Of a stretch of 64,000 nucleotides of DNA, positions 1-6,794 are shown in pieces. The DNA lies in assembly GCA_016124235.1 (NCBI GenBank), contig WGOC01000003.1:1-64000 (forward strand), written 5' to 3'. The notes under the pieces are model-generated. The model made no database searches and had not been told where the DNA came from. It saw only the letters and a list, made by a program, of their open reading frames with translations. The first letter of the stretch is position 1, and every line of letters starts with the position of its first letter. The position numbers and the translations under genes were made by a program. The DNA is from a bacterium. GTDB taxonomy: Bacteria; Verrucomicrobiota; Verrucomicrobiia; Limisphaerales; RI-55.

Positions 1-1
1 A

Positions 2-150
2 GGAGAACTGCCGGAGCGGCTGGGAATCCGGTGGGACGGTTGAATTGGACTTGGGGAGGAAAAAACCGACGACTAAAAATCCATCACTCCGGCACTTCGC
101 CGACTTCAAATCCACCGGGAGTTTTCACACGGGCTCGCGCTGTGTTAGGC
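2..150 (-). other. attC-like site, distal (least certain)
   Basis: The right end is a GTTAGGC box at 144-150, complementary to GCCTAAC at 330-336, the other end of the same cassette. The left half is degenerate. GGAGAAC at 2-8 could be the opposite core box, and CCGGTGGGA near 28-36 pairs imperfectly with TCCACCGGG near 111-119. Pairing of the outer arms is weak, so the left boundary is uncertain. Confidence 0.5.
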
Positions 151-329
151 CACATAGTCGTCATAACTCAAATCAACTCCGCAAATCTTCCGCAAAAGTC
201 TTCTCTCTGAAAATCTCAAAATCACAAACTCAGCGATCTCAAATCCAAACGCTCTCAAAGTGCAACAATCCGAATTACTCAAATCTCCGCAACGAATGAC
301 GCCTCTGAAAATCTCAAGTCTCTCTTGTG
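151..329. other. Short integron cassette body without a convincing gene
   Basis: This roughly 186-bp cassette lies between attC-like sites 2-150 and 330-442. A minus-strand reading frame could run from an ATG at 345 to a TAA inside the box at 144-150 (66 codons). It is rich in repeated Leu/Phe codons and resembles no family I know. I treat the cassette as gene-less or as carrying a very small unknown ORF. ORF-less cassettes are known from chromosomal integrons. Confidence 0.45.
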
Positions 330-442
330 GCCTAACGCTCCGCATGAGCCCCGCGGCGCGAACTACCAACAACCGTGAATTTGCAAACCAACAATCGAAA
401 ACCCAAAAGCCCGCCGCGTTGTGCTCCATGCGGTTGTTAGAC
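330..442 (-). other. attC site
   Basis: Core boxes are GCCTAAC at 330-336 and GTTAGAC at 436-442. The inner arms pair as CCGCATGAGC against the complement CCGCATGGAGC, followed by paired CGCGGCG tracts. The single extra base lies in the right half, the behaviour of the L'' arm, so the site reads on the minus strand. It is about 113 bp long, within the attC size range. Confidence 0.82.
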
Positions 443-464
443 GGCGCTCGGCGGCAACCAAAAA

Positions 465-968
465 ATGAAAACGAAACTAGACCTGAACGACTCAATGATG
501 GACGTGATGACCAAAATGTCCGAAGGCAATCCAGGCGCTCTCACCGTCTGCATGAACATCCTGAAAAATGGAGAACAGATAGACCCGGATGGCGCAATGG
601 GCGGACTTGGGCCAATCCTCTCGCTCGATACGCTCAACATCTACGGCTCGAAAATCTGGATGTTATTCAAGGACGTGTGCGAACAAGACTTGGCGCAAAT
701 GCTGGCCGTGCTGCGTGGCTGGCAACTCGGAATGCTGTCCGAAACTCAAGTGCGCCATGCGGTGGAAAACTACGGCGATGGCATCAATGTCGCGGACATC
801 TGCGCCAAAGTCGCCGAACGTCTGCCGCGCTTCCAACTGAAGCCGTCTAACGAAAAAAGTGAGCGATGGCGGCGGCCCACGACGCTCGAACTCGCGAATG
901 GCCTCCGCCCGCCGCCATTCGCTCCACTGACTGGTTCGCCATTCGTGCGCCTGTATGAGTCATACTGA
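465..968 (+). CDS. Hypothetical protein, cassette gene in inverted orientation
   Basis: I do not recognise the family. The 167-codon frame starts 22 bases after the attC at 330-442. Its first ~125 residues look like a genuine soluble alpha-helical protein (acidic and hydrophobic mix, Met-rich start MMDVMTKM). The cassette boundary is at 845-851, about residue 127. Beyond it the frame reads through the attC of the neighbouring cassette, and the last ~40 residues are low-quality sequence rich in Arg and Pro, ending at 968. The gene therefore runs against the inferred cassette direction and has no stop inside its own cassette. No Shine-Dalgarno is visible. Coding status is likely, function unknown. 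Confidence 0.6.
   Translation: MKTKLDLNDSMMDVMTKMSEGNPGALTVCMNILKNGEQIDPDGAMGGLGPILSLDTLNIYGSKIWMLFKDVCEQDLAQMLAVLRGWQLGMLSETQVRHAVENYGDGINVADICAKVAERLPRFQLKPSNEKSERWRRPTTLELANGLRPPPFAPLTGSPFVRLYESY
845..940 (-). other. attC site of the SUKH cassette
   Basis: Boxes are GTCTAAC at 845-851 and GTTCGCC at 934-940. The arms GAGCGATGGCGGCGG and CCGCCGCCATTCGCTC pair with a single extra base in the right half. The GTTCGCC box is complementary to GGCGAAC at 1364-1370, the far end of the same cassette, which fixes the cassette limits. The site lies immediately downstream of the minus-strand gene ending at 960, as expected. Confidence 0.82.
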
Positions 969-1352
969 ATCCAGTGAATCCGCGACCGGCTCGTGCTCGC
1001 CGGTCTCGTGATCCCAGAAATAGATCGTCTCACCTAGCTGGGTCAATCCCTCGGCATCGGGACGAATGATGAGATAATCACCACCACCGTTCTGGGCTAC
1101 GACGAACGCGTCCGTCGGAAATCCGCGCCAATCACGCATCCTCGCCGTCTCCCGAACAACATCATTGCATGTCCGGGCGAGTCGCTTGCGATCGGTGGTG
1201 TCGAGAAAGGGAATCAACTGCCAACAATCGCCCGCAACCTCAATCTCACCGCCATTGTCTTTTGCAAGCCGCGCCTTCAGGCCAAGAGGAAACGTGAAAC
1301 CTGTCTTTGCTTCCGTCTTGGCGATCTCTGCTACTGCGATGGGGAAAGGCAT
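960..1352 (-). CDS. SUKH (SMI1/KNR4) family protein, integron cassette gene
   Basis: The ~130-residue soluble protein resembles the SMI1/KNR4 (SUKH) superfamily, whose bacterial members are often immunity proteins against polymorphic or contact-dependent toxins. Visible hallmarks are an N-terminal helix, a middle segment with GGxxIEVAGDCWQLIPFLD, and a late strand GGGDYLIIRPDAEG followed by YFWDHETGE, typical of the conserved C-terminal part. I chose the ATG at 1352 because the longer start at 1382 lies inside the neighbouring attC. The gene reads in array direction, with its attC (845-940) just downstream. No toxin gene is adjacent. The family call is from pattern recognition only. Confidence 0.7.
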   Translation of the reverse strand: MPFPIAVAEIAKTEAKTGFTFPLGLKARLAKDNGGEIEVAGDCWQLIPFLDTTDRKRLARTCNDVVRETARMRDWRGFPTDAFVVAQNGGGDYLIIRPDAEGLTQLGETIYFWDHETGEHEPVADSLDSV

Positions 1353-1363
1353 AGGAGTGTTAT

Positions 1364-1456
1364 GGCGAACGTTCCGGCTCACCGACGCCGGGCCAATGGT
1401 GTCCGATTGTCAACTGAGACGAGATCCCGGCGTTCGGTGCAGCCGGCTGGTTAGAC
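1364..1456 (-). other. attC site
   Basis: Boxes are GGCGAAC at 1364-1370 and GTTAGAC at 1450-1456. The arms CCGGCTCACCGACGCCGGG and the complement of CCCGGCGTTCGGTGCAGCCGG pair with one extra base in the right half, an L''-like asymmetry giving minus-strand orientation. The GTTAGAC box is complementary to GTCTAAC at 1746-1752, the other end of the same cassette. Confidence 0.85.
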
Positions 1457-1460
1457 CACA

Positions 1461-1730
1461 TCATATCGAACTCCTCACTTCTTCTGCCGCCCACGAAGCG
1501 TCCTGATTCTCGCGGCTGGATGTCTGCCAATCTTCAAGCTGTGCCTTCGCAATCCGCTCGGCTCTCCGAGTGAAAGTCTCGTGCAACTCGGCTGGAGTGT
1601 CGTGCTGAAAATGTGGCTCACTAAACCATAGCCCTCGACTCGGTGACCAAATCGTGCCGTCCTCAAACTGCCAACCACGAGTCTGGAGCAACTCGACGAA
1701 CCGTGTCCTCTCATTGGTGGTGAATGGCAT
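1461..1730 (-). CDS. Hypothetical small cassette protein
   Basis: The 89-residue protein starts at the ATG at 1730, just inside the cassette end box (1746-1752). A longer start at 1769 would lie in the adjacent attC. It is charged and aromatic-rich, with a Trp-rich middle (GWQFEDGTIWSPSRGLWF) and a helical Arg/Glu-rich C-terminal half. I recognise no family. It reads in array direction with its attC (1364-1456) immediately downstream, which supports it as the cassette's true gene. Confidence 0.65.
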   Translation of the reverse strand: MPFTTNERTRFVELLQTRGWQFEDGTIWSPSRGLWFSEPHFQHDTPAELHETFTRRAERIAKAQLEDWQTSSRENQDASWAAEEVRSSI

Positions 1731-1745
1731 AACGCGTCCGAAGTG

Positions 1746-1855
1746 GTCTAACGACCAAAGCTGAGGCACCCCGAACCCAGCGTATTAAACCGCCAGAAAC
1801 CTTAATCGCCAATCCGCAGCGTGAATGAGGGGTTGCCTCCAGCGCTGGGTTAGGC
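1746..1855 (-). other. attC site of the first cassette
   Basis: Boxes are GTCTAAC at 1746-1752 and GTTAGGC at 1849-1855. The arms AGCTGAGGCACCCC and the complement of GGGGTTGCCTCCAGC pair with one extra base in the right half. The right box is complementary to GCCTAAC at 2082-2088, marking the ends of the integrase-proximal cassette. Confidence 0.82.
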
Positions 1856-1875
1856 CGATGCGTCGTAAAATCAAA

Positions 1876-2292
1876 ATGAAATCTCATAACATGATGTCAA
1901 TGCTACTGGCTGCTGCCGCAATAAATCCGGCGGGCTTCGCTGATAACTTTCCAGAGTCGTATTTCGATACTTCGCCAAAATCGAAACGAAAATGCTTGCT
2001 GACTGACTGCCAAAATATAACCGAGCACAACGGCGGATACTGCTGCGCCGCTCACTGCAAAAAACACCGGCTGCTCAATCGGCCTAACAGAATATATTGT
2101 CCGAAACTCGCTGACCATTCATCAACTGGAAGCCCCGGCTCATGGTGGAAGGTCTACACTTCTACTTGGGATCTGGCAAGACCACATTCCCAATTACTTG
2201 CAGAATTCGGCAAGTGCCCGGGGAGTCCCCGCGGCCACGTCATTTGTGGCTTGCAACGACAATTGCCAAAGACAAACTGGGTTTGTCTTTAG
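1876..2292 (+). CDS. Hypothetical Cys-rich small protein, inverted cassette gene
   Basis: From the ATG at 1876 the first ~70 residues look coding: a hydrophobic Ala/Met-rich start followed by a Cys/His cluster (CLLTDCQN then GGYCCAAHCKKH) that could bind one zinc ion. After the cassette end at 2082-2088 the frame runs through the attI region to a stop at 2292, and that tail is probably not native. Like the gene at 465, it starts about 20 bases after its own attC and reads toward the integrase. A competing minus-strand frame (2118-1903) with a hydrophobic stretch covers the same bases, but I find the plus-strand protein more convincing. Confidence 0.5.
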   Translation: MKSHNMMSMLLAAAAINPAGFADNFPESYFDTSPKSKRKCLLTDCQNITEHNGGYCCAAHCKKHRLLNRPNRIYCPKLADHSSTGSPGSWWKVYTSTWDLARPHSQLLAEFGKCPGSPRGHVICGLQRQLPKTNWVCL

Positions 2293-2297
2293 AAACA
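2082..2297. other. attI region and integrase upstream region
   Basis: The GCCTAAC box at 2082-2088 is the junction where the newest cassette joins the integron. The bases from there to the integrase ATG must contain attI and the integrase promoter. I cannot define integrase-binding sites or a promoter by eye. The assignment rests on position between the first cassette and the integrase start. Confidence 0.6.
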
Positions 2298-3584
2298 ATG
2301 CCTATCCGTTCTTCATCGGCGCCCGACCGGACGGTTTTCTTCCCGGATTGGCCGACAAGACTGCGAGCTGCGGAGGCCTTGCCGCGGGGCCGGCGCGAGG
2401 CGTTTCGGGACACCATCTCCCGATTTCTTTCGTTTTGCCGCGAGCGTGCGCGTCCGGCCACGGTGAGAGCGGCCCGGGAATTCGTGGAGTTGAAGCGCTT
2501 GGAGCACCCACCCGGGCCGGGACGTTTGCAGGAATGGAAGGAGGCGCTCAACTGGTATTTCCGCGAGGCGCGAGCGGTGCGGCGGCCGGCGATCTCGGGG
2601 CTTCCTACGCTGGGCCGGACCGATTTGGGTCGTACCCCTTGGGAGCAGGCATTGATCGCCGGCATGCGGGAACGGCATCTGGCCTGGCGCACCGAGCAGA
2701 GTTATCGCGGCTGGATGTGGCGGTTTGTCCGGTTCCTGGGAAAGCGAAAGATTGCCGATGCCGGCGCCCCGGAGGTGAAGGCGTTTCTCTCCCAACTGGC
2801 CGTCCGGGAGCGTCTCGGTGCCGCCGCCCACAAGCAGGCGCTCAATGCCGTGGCCTTTTATTTTCGGGAAATCGAGGGACGGGACCCGGGCCACTTCGGC
2901 GACTTTGTCCGCGCGCGGCGTCGTGTGCGGGTGCCCGTGGTGCTGAACCGGACGGAATGTGAACGGCTCTTCGAAGCGCTGGAAGGGACGCCCCGGTTGA
3001 TGGCGGAGTTGATGTTTGGCAGCGGCTTGAGGCTGACTGAATTATTGCGTCTTCGCGTAAAGGATGTCGACCTGGAGCGGGGACAACTGGTGGTGCGGGC
3101 CGGCAAGGGGGACAAGGACCGGGTGACGATATTGCCGGCACGATTGCAGGAAAAGTTGCGCGCGCACCGGGAGCGCCTGCGGCGATTGCACTCCGAAGAC
3201 CGCGCCAAGCGTTTGCCGGGCGTGTGGCTGCCGGAAGGGCTGGAGCGCAAATGGCCCAAGGCGGGCCAGCAATGGGAGTGGCAATGGTTCTGGCCTTCGC
3301 GGGAGACGATGAAGGATCCGCGTTCCGGGTTGCGTCGACGGCATCACGTGCTGGATGCGACGTTTCAACATTTCGTTCGGCAGGCGGCCCGCCGGGCGAA
3401 GCTGGACAAAAAAGTCACGCCTCATGTGCTGCGGCATTCCTTCGCCACGCAGTTGCTCGAGAATGGAACGGACATTCGCACGGTGCAGGATCTTCTGGGC
3501 CACAAAAATGTGAACACGACGCAGATTTATACGCACGTGATGCGGAAACCCGGGCTCGGCGTCCAGAGCCCGTTGGATGGATGA
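2298..3584 (+). CDS. intI: Integron integrase (tyrosine recombinase)
   Basis: The 428-residue site-specific recombinase inserts and excises cassettes at attI and attC. The core-binding domain starts near residue 115 (ERHLAWRTEQSYRGWMWRFV, typical of IntI). The catalytic set is R245 in GLRLTE, K270 in GKGDKDR, H376 and R379 in HVLRH, H402 in LLGH and Y411 in IYTHV. The segment around 300-350, with LPGVWLPEGLERKWP and the following Trp-rich stretch, is the extra patch that distinguishes IntI from XerC/D. About 110 residues precede the usual IntI start (class 1 IntI is 337 residues) and look like an additional SAM-like helical domain. The ATG at 2298 was chosen because the in-frame codons back to 2142 lie in attI. 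Confidence 0.93.
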   Translation: MPIRSSSAPDRTVFFPDWPTRLRAAEALPRGRREAFRDTISRFLSFCRERARPATVRAAREFVELKRLEHPPGPGRLQEWKEALNWYFREARAVRRPAISGLPTLGRTDLGRTPWEQALIAGMRERHLAWRTEQSYRGWMWRFVRFLGKRKIADAGAPEVKAFLSQLAVRERLGAAAHKQALNAVAFYFREIEGRDPGHFGDFVRARRRVRVPVVLNRTECERLFEALEGTPRLMAELMFGSGLRLTELLRLRVKDVDLERGQLVVRAGKGDKDRVTILPARLQEKLRAHRERLRRLHSEDRAKRLPGVWLPEGLERKWPKAGQQWEWQWFWPSRETMKDPRSGLRRRHHVLDATFQHFVRQAARRAKLDKKVTPHVLRHSFATQLLENGTDIRTVQDLLGHKNVNTTQIYTHVMRKPGLGVQSPLDG

Positions 3585-3594
3585 GAAGGTCAAT

Positions 3595-3615
3595 GGTTAG
3601 TGGTTAGTGGTTAGT
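3595..3615. repeat. Three tandem GGTTAGT heptamers
   Basis: Three perfect copies of GGTTAGT follow the integrase stop by 10 bases. The next copy degrades into GGTCGGC. They precede a second, different heptamer array. Confidence 0.9.
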
Positions 3616-3623
3616 GGTCGGCG

Positions 3624-3700
3624 ATGGGAGTTGGGAGTTGGGAGTTGGGAGTTGGGAGTTGGGAGTTGGGAGTTGGGAGTTGGGAGTTGGGAGTTGGGCG
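3624..3700. repeat. Tandem TTGGGAG heptamer array (11 units)
   Basis: Nine perfect TTGGGAG units are flanked by one ATGGGAG and one TTGGGCG variant. The spacing of GGG runs by four bases makes the plus strand a candidate G-quadruplex former. The array lies between the integrase and the flagellar promoter. A seven-base unit would change reading frame with each gained copy, so it is unlikely to be coding. Confidence 0.95.
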
Positions 3701-3808
3701 TTTTGGCGGAGAAGTTTTCCGGGCGTCGCGGGTGTTCCCCGGCAGATGTTGCCTCCTGTTATTGAGCTGTCGTTGTAAAACCCTTGTGTTTATTGGGTTT
3801 CATGGCCG

Positions 3809-3824
3809 TGGCACCTCCGTTGCT
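3809..3824 (+). promoter_or_regulatory. Sigma-54 (RpoN) promoter of the flagellar operon
   Basis: TGGCACC, four bases, then TTGCT matches the -24/-12 consensus TGGCACG-N4-TTGCW with one mismatch. Exactly ten bases separate the invariant GG (3810-3811) and GC (3822-3823). The predicted start of transcription is near 3835, about 15 bases before the flgB ATG. This also argues against the longer flgB start at 3784. Control by RpoN and an enhancer-binding activator is inferred. Confidence 0.75.
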
Positions 3825-3849
3825 CAGCAGGGAACGAATTGTCACGACC

Positions 3850-4230
3850 ATGATTGGCGCCCTGTTCAACCAAACCAACTACATCGCCGCGAAGTCCATG
3901 CTGGACGTCACGGAGATGCGGCAGCAGGCGATCGCCGCGAACATCGCGAACGTGGAGACGCCGGGTTACAAGCGGTTGGAGGTGTCCAAATCGTTCGAAC
4001 AACAGTTCGACTCCGCCATTGCCGCGCAGGACGTCAATGCGCTGCAAACGCTCCAACCCACCTTGGCGATCGATGAGTCGGCGCTGCCCAGCAAGCCCGA
4101 CGGTAACACCGTCCGCATCGAGGATGAGTTGCTCTCGATGAGCAAGAACCAGATGGAGCACACCCTGGAAACGCAGTTGGTGACGGGTGTCTTGCAAAAG
4201 ATCCGCATGGCCATCACCGGCAAACCCTGA
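3850..4230 (+). CDS. flgB: Flagellar basal-body rod protein FlgB
   Basis: The 126-residue protein is exported through the flagellar apparatus and forms the proximal rod with FlgC and FliE. The N-terminal helix carries the rod/hook motif [15 protein letters not shown] near residue 30. The C-terminal part ([18 protein letters not shown]) is the paired helix of this family. I chose the ATG at 3850, downstream of the sigma-54 promoter; an in-frame TTG at 3784 would start inside the promoter region. It is the first gene of the operon, five bases before flgC. Confidence 0.93.
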   Translation: MIGALFNQTNYIAAKSMLDVTEMRQQAIAANIANVETPGYKRLEVSKSFEQQFDSAIAAQDVNALQTLQPTLAIDESALPSKPDGNTVRIEDELLSMSKNQMEHTLETQLVTGVLQKIRMAITGKP

Positions 4231-4235
4231 CGCTT

Positions 4236-4661
4236 ATGATTTCACTCCTCAACGGCATTGACAGCACGTCCGCCGCGTTGCAGGCGGAACAGACCCGCAT
4301 GGAGGTGGTGGGCAACAACATCGCGAACGCAAATGTGTCCCACGGTCCCGATGGCCAGCCTTTTAAGCGCAAGGAAGTGGTTTTTGAATCGGTTTTGAAA
4401 CAGGCGGAAAACGGCGGCCAGGCGATTCCGAGTCTGAGTGTGGCCCGCATCGCCACGGACAATCGACCACCGCTGATGATTCATGATCCGGACAGCCCGT
4501 TTGCCGATCCCAAGACCGGCATGCGCGCGGTGCCGAACATCAACATCTACGAGGAGATGGCCGACTACATGATCGCCTCCCGCGCGTACGAAGCGAATTT
4601 GTCGGTCGTGAAGACCGCCCGCGCGATGGCCATGCAAACGTTATCCATCGGCAAACGCTAA
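4236..4661 (+). CDS. flgC: Flagellar basal-body rod protein FlgC
   Basis: The 141-residue rod component has the N-terminal motif VVGNNIANANV and a conserved C-terminal end in which YMIASRAYEANLSVVKTARAM forms the coiled partner helix. The middle PNINIYEEMADY also matches FlgC (usual consensus PNVNVVEEMVNM). Length is as usual for the family. It lies between flgB and fliE, the standard rod order. Confidence 0.95.
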   Translation: MISLLNGIDSTSAALQAEQTRMEVVGNNIANANVSHGPDGQPFKRKEVVFESVLKQAENGGQAIPSLSVARIATDNRPPLMIHDPDSPFADPKTGMRAVPNINIYEEMADYMIASRAYEANLSVVKTARAMAMQTLSIGKR

Positions 4662-4688
4662 TTTGACAAACCCGCAGATCGTTAATCC

Positions 4689-5054
4689 ATGAACCCACTC
4701 TCCCTGGTTGGCCGATTGATGCCGCAAAACGTGCAAGCGATGCCGTTGGCGGATCGGTTGAATGCCCAGAAGGTGGTGCCGGAGATCGATCTGGAAAAGG
4801 CGGCGTCCATCCAGAATGGCCGCCCGGTCGAAGGTGGCTCGTTCGACAATGTCCTGGGCAACCTGGTTCGCGACGTCAATTCGAAGCAGGTGGCCGCCGC
4901 CAACACGGTGAAGGACATGATGGCGGGTGGCAAAGTTTCACTGCACCAGGCGATGATTTCGATGGAAGAGGCCAATGTGTCCTTCCAACTCATGGTGGAA
5001 GTGCGCAACAAGCTGCTCGAGTCGTATCAGGAGATCATGCGCATGCAGCTCTAA
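4689..5054 (+). CDS. fliE: Hook-basal body complex protein FliE
   Basis: The 121-residue adaptor between the MS ring and the rod is a small helical protein. Its C-terminal half carries the FliE signature (SLHQAMISMEEANVSFQLMVEVRNKLLESYQEIMRMQL region). The N-terminal ~50 residues are more variable. It follows flgC by 27 bases and precedes fliF by 117 bases. That 117-bp gap shows no clear promoter. Confidence 0.93.
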   Translation: MNPLSLVGRLMPQNVQAMPLADRLNAQKVVPEIDLEKAASIQNGRPVEGGSFDNVLGNLVRDVNSKQVAAANTVKDMMAGGKVSLHQAMISMEEANVSFQLMVEVRNKLLESYQEIMRMQL

Positions 5055-5171
5055 GCGGTTTTTCCAAAAGATGATTTTGAACCGATCAACGCAAATCATG
5101 CGAACCACCTCCCGGAACGGGGCGGTTGTTCAATTGTGGGGTCGAAGGAATAGGAAGGTTATCCGAGGTCA

Positions 5172-6782
5172 ATGAATCAAAACCTGAAGCAACTGGGCCG
5201 GCAGCTCATCGACATCTGGAAGCAGCTGGGCCTGAACCAGCGGATCAGCGTCGTGCTCGCCGGAGCGGCGGTCATGATTGGTCTCGGCGTGCTGGCGTTT
5301 TTCAGCACACGCGTCAGTTATGTGCCGTTGTTCAATGCGTTGGATCCGGCGGATTCGGCGAAGGTGGTGGCAGAACTCGACAAGCAGAAGATTCCCTACC
5401 AATTGAGCGCCGGGGGGGCGACGGTAATGGTCCCCAGCGACAAGGTGGATCGTCTGCGCGTGACGCTTGCCACGTCGATCGGCAGCGGTGATATCCCGGG
5501 ATGGGAGACCTTGCTCGGCCAGAGTTCCACGATGCAGCCGGACCTCATTCAACGAGCCAATCTCCGACATGTGAAAGACGGTCTGCTTGCGCGCGCAGTC
5601 ATGACAATGGACCAAATTGAATCGGCAACGGTTCACGTGGTGGAAGCATCCACAGGATTACTGCGCGGGCCGGGTGATCACGCGACGGCATCCGTGGTCG
5701 TAAAGGGCAAGGGCGGTCAGACGATTTCTCAGGAAACGGTGCGTTCCATCCAGGCGTTGGTGGCCAATTCGGTTTCGGGACTGCAACGTTCCAACGTTTC
5801 AGTGTCCGACAGTCACGGTCGTTTGCTGACCGAGGATTACGACGAGAACAGCCCGATGGGGCGGGCGGGCAGTCGGTTTGCCATCCAGCAACAGGTCGAA
5901 GCCTATTACGCCAAGCAAGTCCGCAATTTGTTGGATCCGGTGCTGGGTCCCGGCGATTCCCGCGTGGCCATCGCGGTCGAGTTGGACATGAATTCCATCA
6001 ACAGCACGGAGCGCAAGGTGGACGCCGCGACGAAGGTGCCCAAGTCGATCACCGAGAAGGATGAAACCACCTCTTCCACGTCCGGTGGAGGCGGCACTGC
6101 GCCCGGGATCGCAAGCAACTCGGCCGGTTCCACCAACACCGTGGCGGCCGGCGGAACCAGCAGTTTGAACAACACCACGCGCAAGACGACCGAAACCCAA
6201 AATGACTTCGACGTGACGGTGAAGGAGATCGTCCAGCAGGCGGGCAGCATTCGTCGCATGTCCGCGTCGGTGGTGATCAATGCGCGCTCCGAAGGCGTCG
6301 GTGTGGATCGCAAAGTGGTGCCGCGCACGCCCGAGGAACTCGACAAATTGAAGGGCATCGTGCGCACGGCGCTGGGCTTGCAGGACGATCCGAATGGATT
6401 GCGCAAAGACGAAATTACGTTGGAGGAAATTCCGTTCAACGAAGAGCCCTTGCTCGTCGTGAACCAACAGCTGGACAAACAGCAGAAGTGGGACTTCTGG
6501 ATGCGGCTCGCGCAGAAGCTGGCGTATCCCGCGCTGGCCGTCATTATCCTGTTCGTCTTCATGCGGGCCTTCCGCAATACGTCGGTCGAATCGATCCCGC
6601 TCGGCGTGCCGGTCGGCGAGTTGGACGAGAATGGCCAGGTATCAGTCAACGATTGGAACGGCAACGGCAAACCCCGAGTCGTGACGGTTGATGTGTTGAA
6701 TCAGTTGGTGAAGGAGAACCCACGCAACGTGACCCAGGCCATCCGGTCGTGGCTCGGTGGCAGCCAGACAAAGAACAATTAA
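5172..6782 (+). CDS. fliF: Flagellar MS-ring protein FliF
   Basis: The 536-residue inner-membrane protein forms the MS ring on which the rotor and rod are built. The first membrane segment spans about residues 26-45. The periplasmic ring-building motifs follow (YVPLFNALDPADSAKVV, then the region around IESATVHVVEA), with a Ser/Gly/Thr-rich linker near 300-340. The second membrane segment is about 447-465. The short cytoplasmic tail ends with VTQAIRSWL, the FliG-binding region. Length is typical. fliG follows after 12 bases. Confidence 0.96.
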   Translation: MNQNLKQLGRQLIDIWKQLGLNQRISVVLAGAAVMIGLGVLAFFSTRVSYVPLFNALDPADSAKVVAELDKQKIPYQLSAGGATVMVPSDKVDRLRVTLATSIGSGDIPGWETLLGQSSTMQPDLIQRANLRHVKDGLLARAVMTMDQIESATVHVVEASTGLLRGPGDHATASVVVKGKGGQTISQETVRSIQALVANSVSGLQRSNVSVSDSHGRLLTEDYDENSPMGRAGSRFAIQQQVEAYYAKQVRNLLDPVLGPGDSRVAIAVELDMNSINSTERKVDAATKVPKSITEKDETTSSTSGGGGTAPGIASNSAGSTNTVAAGGTSSLNNTTRKTTETQNDFDVTVKEIVQQAGSIRRMSASVVINARSEGVGVDRKVVPRTPEELDKLKGIVRTALGLQDDPNGLRKDEITLEEIPFNEEPLLVVNQQLDKQQKWDFWMRLAQKLAYPALAVIILFVFMRAFRNTSVESIPLGVPVGELDENGQVSVNDWNGNGKPRVVTVDVLNQLVKENPRNVTQAIRSWLGGSQTKNN

Positions 6783-6794
6783 TCACGGAAAACC

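Larger units (their letters stand above)
2..3584. mobile_element. Chromosomal integron: integrase, attI and at least four cassettes
   Basis: The element consists of a plus-strand integron integrase (2298-3584), a 5' attI region and an array of attC-bounded cassettes on its upstream side. In all four clearly paired attC-like sites the half nearer the integrase carries one unpaired extra base. That fits attC sites oriented on the minus strand, as expected when cassettes insert at an attI beside the integrase start. Each cassette shows complementary end boxes: 2082-2088 with 1849-1855, 1746-1752 with 1450-1456, 1364-1370 with 934-940, 845-851 with 436-442, and 330-336 with 144-150. The left end may lie outside the window. 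Orientation is inferred; the boxes and stems are read directly. Confidence 0.85.

Noticed and set aside
45-299. Plus-strand reading frame of 84 codons at the left edge
   Set aside because: It crosses attC and cassette limits, is Ser/Lys/Asn-rich and has no coding character.
3624-3700. CRISPR-like array
   Set aside because: Units are seven bases with no spacers, so this is a simple tandem repeat.
3624-4076. Plus-strand frame through the heptamer array into flgB
   Set aside because: It translates the TTGGGAG array as a repeating peptide and overlaps flgB in another frame; a seven-base unit is not a codon repeat.
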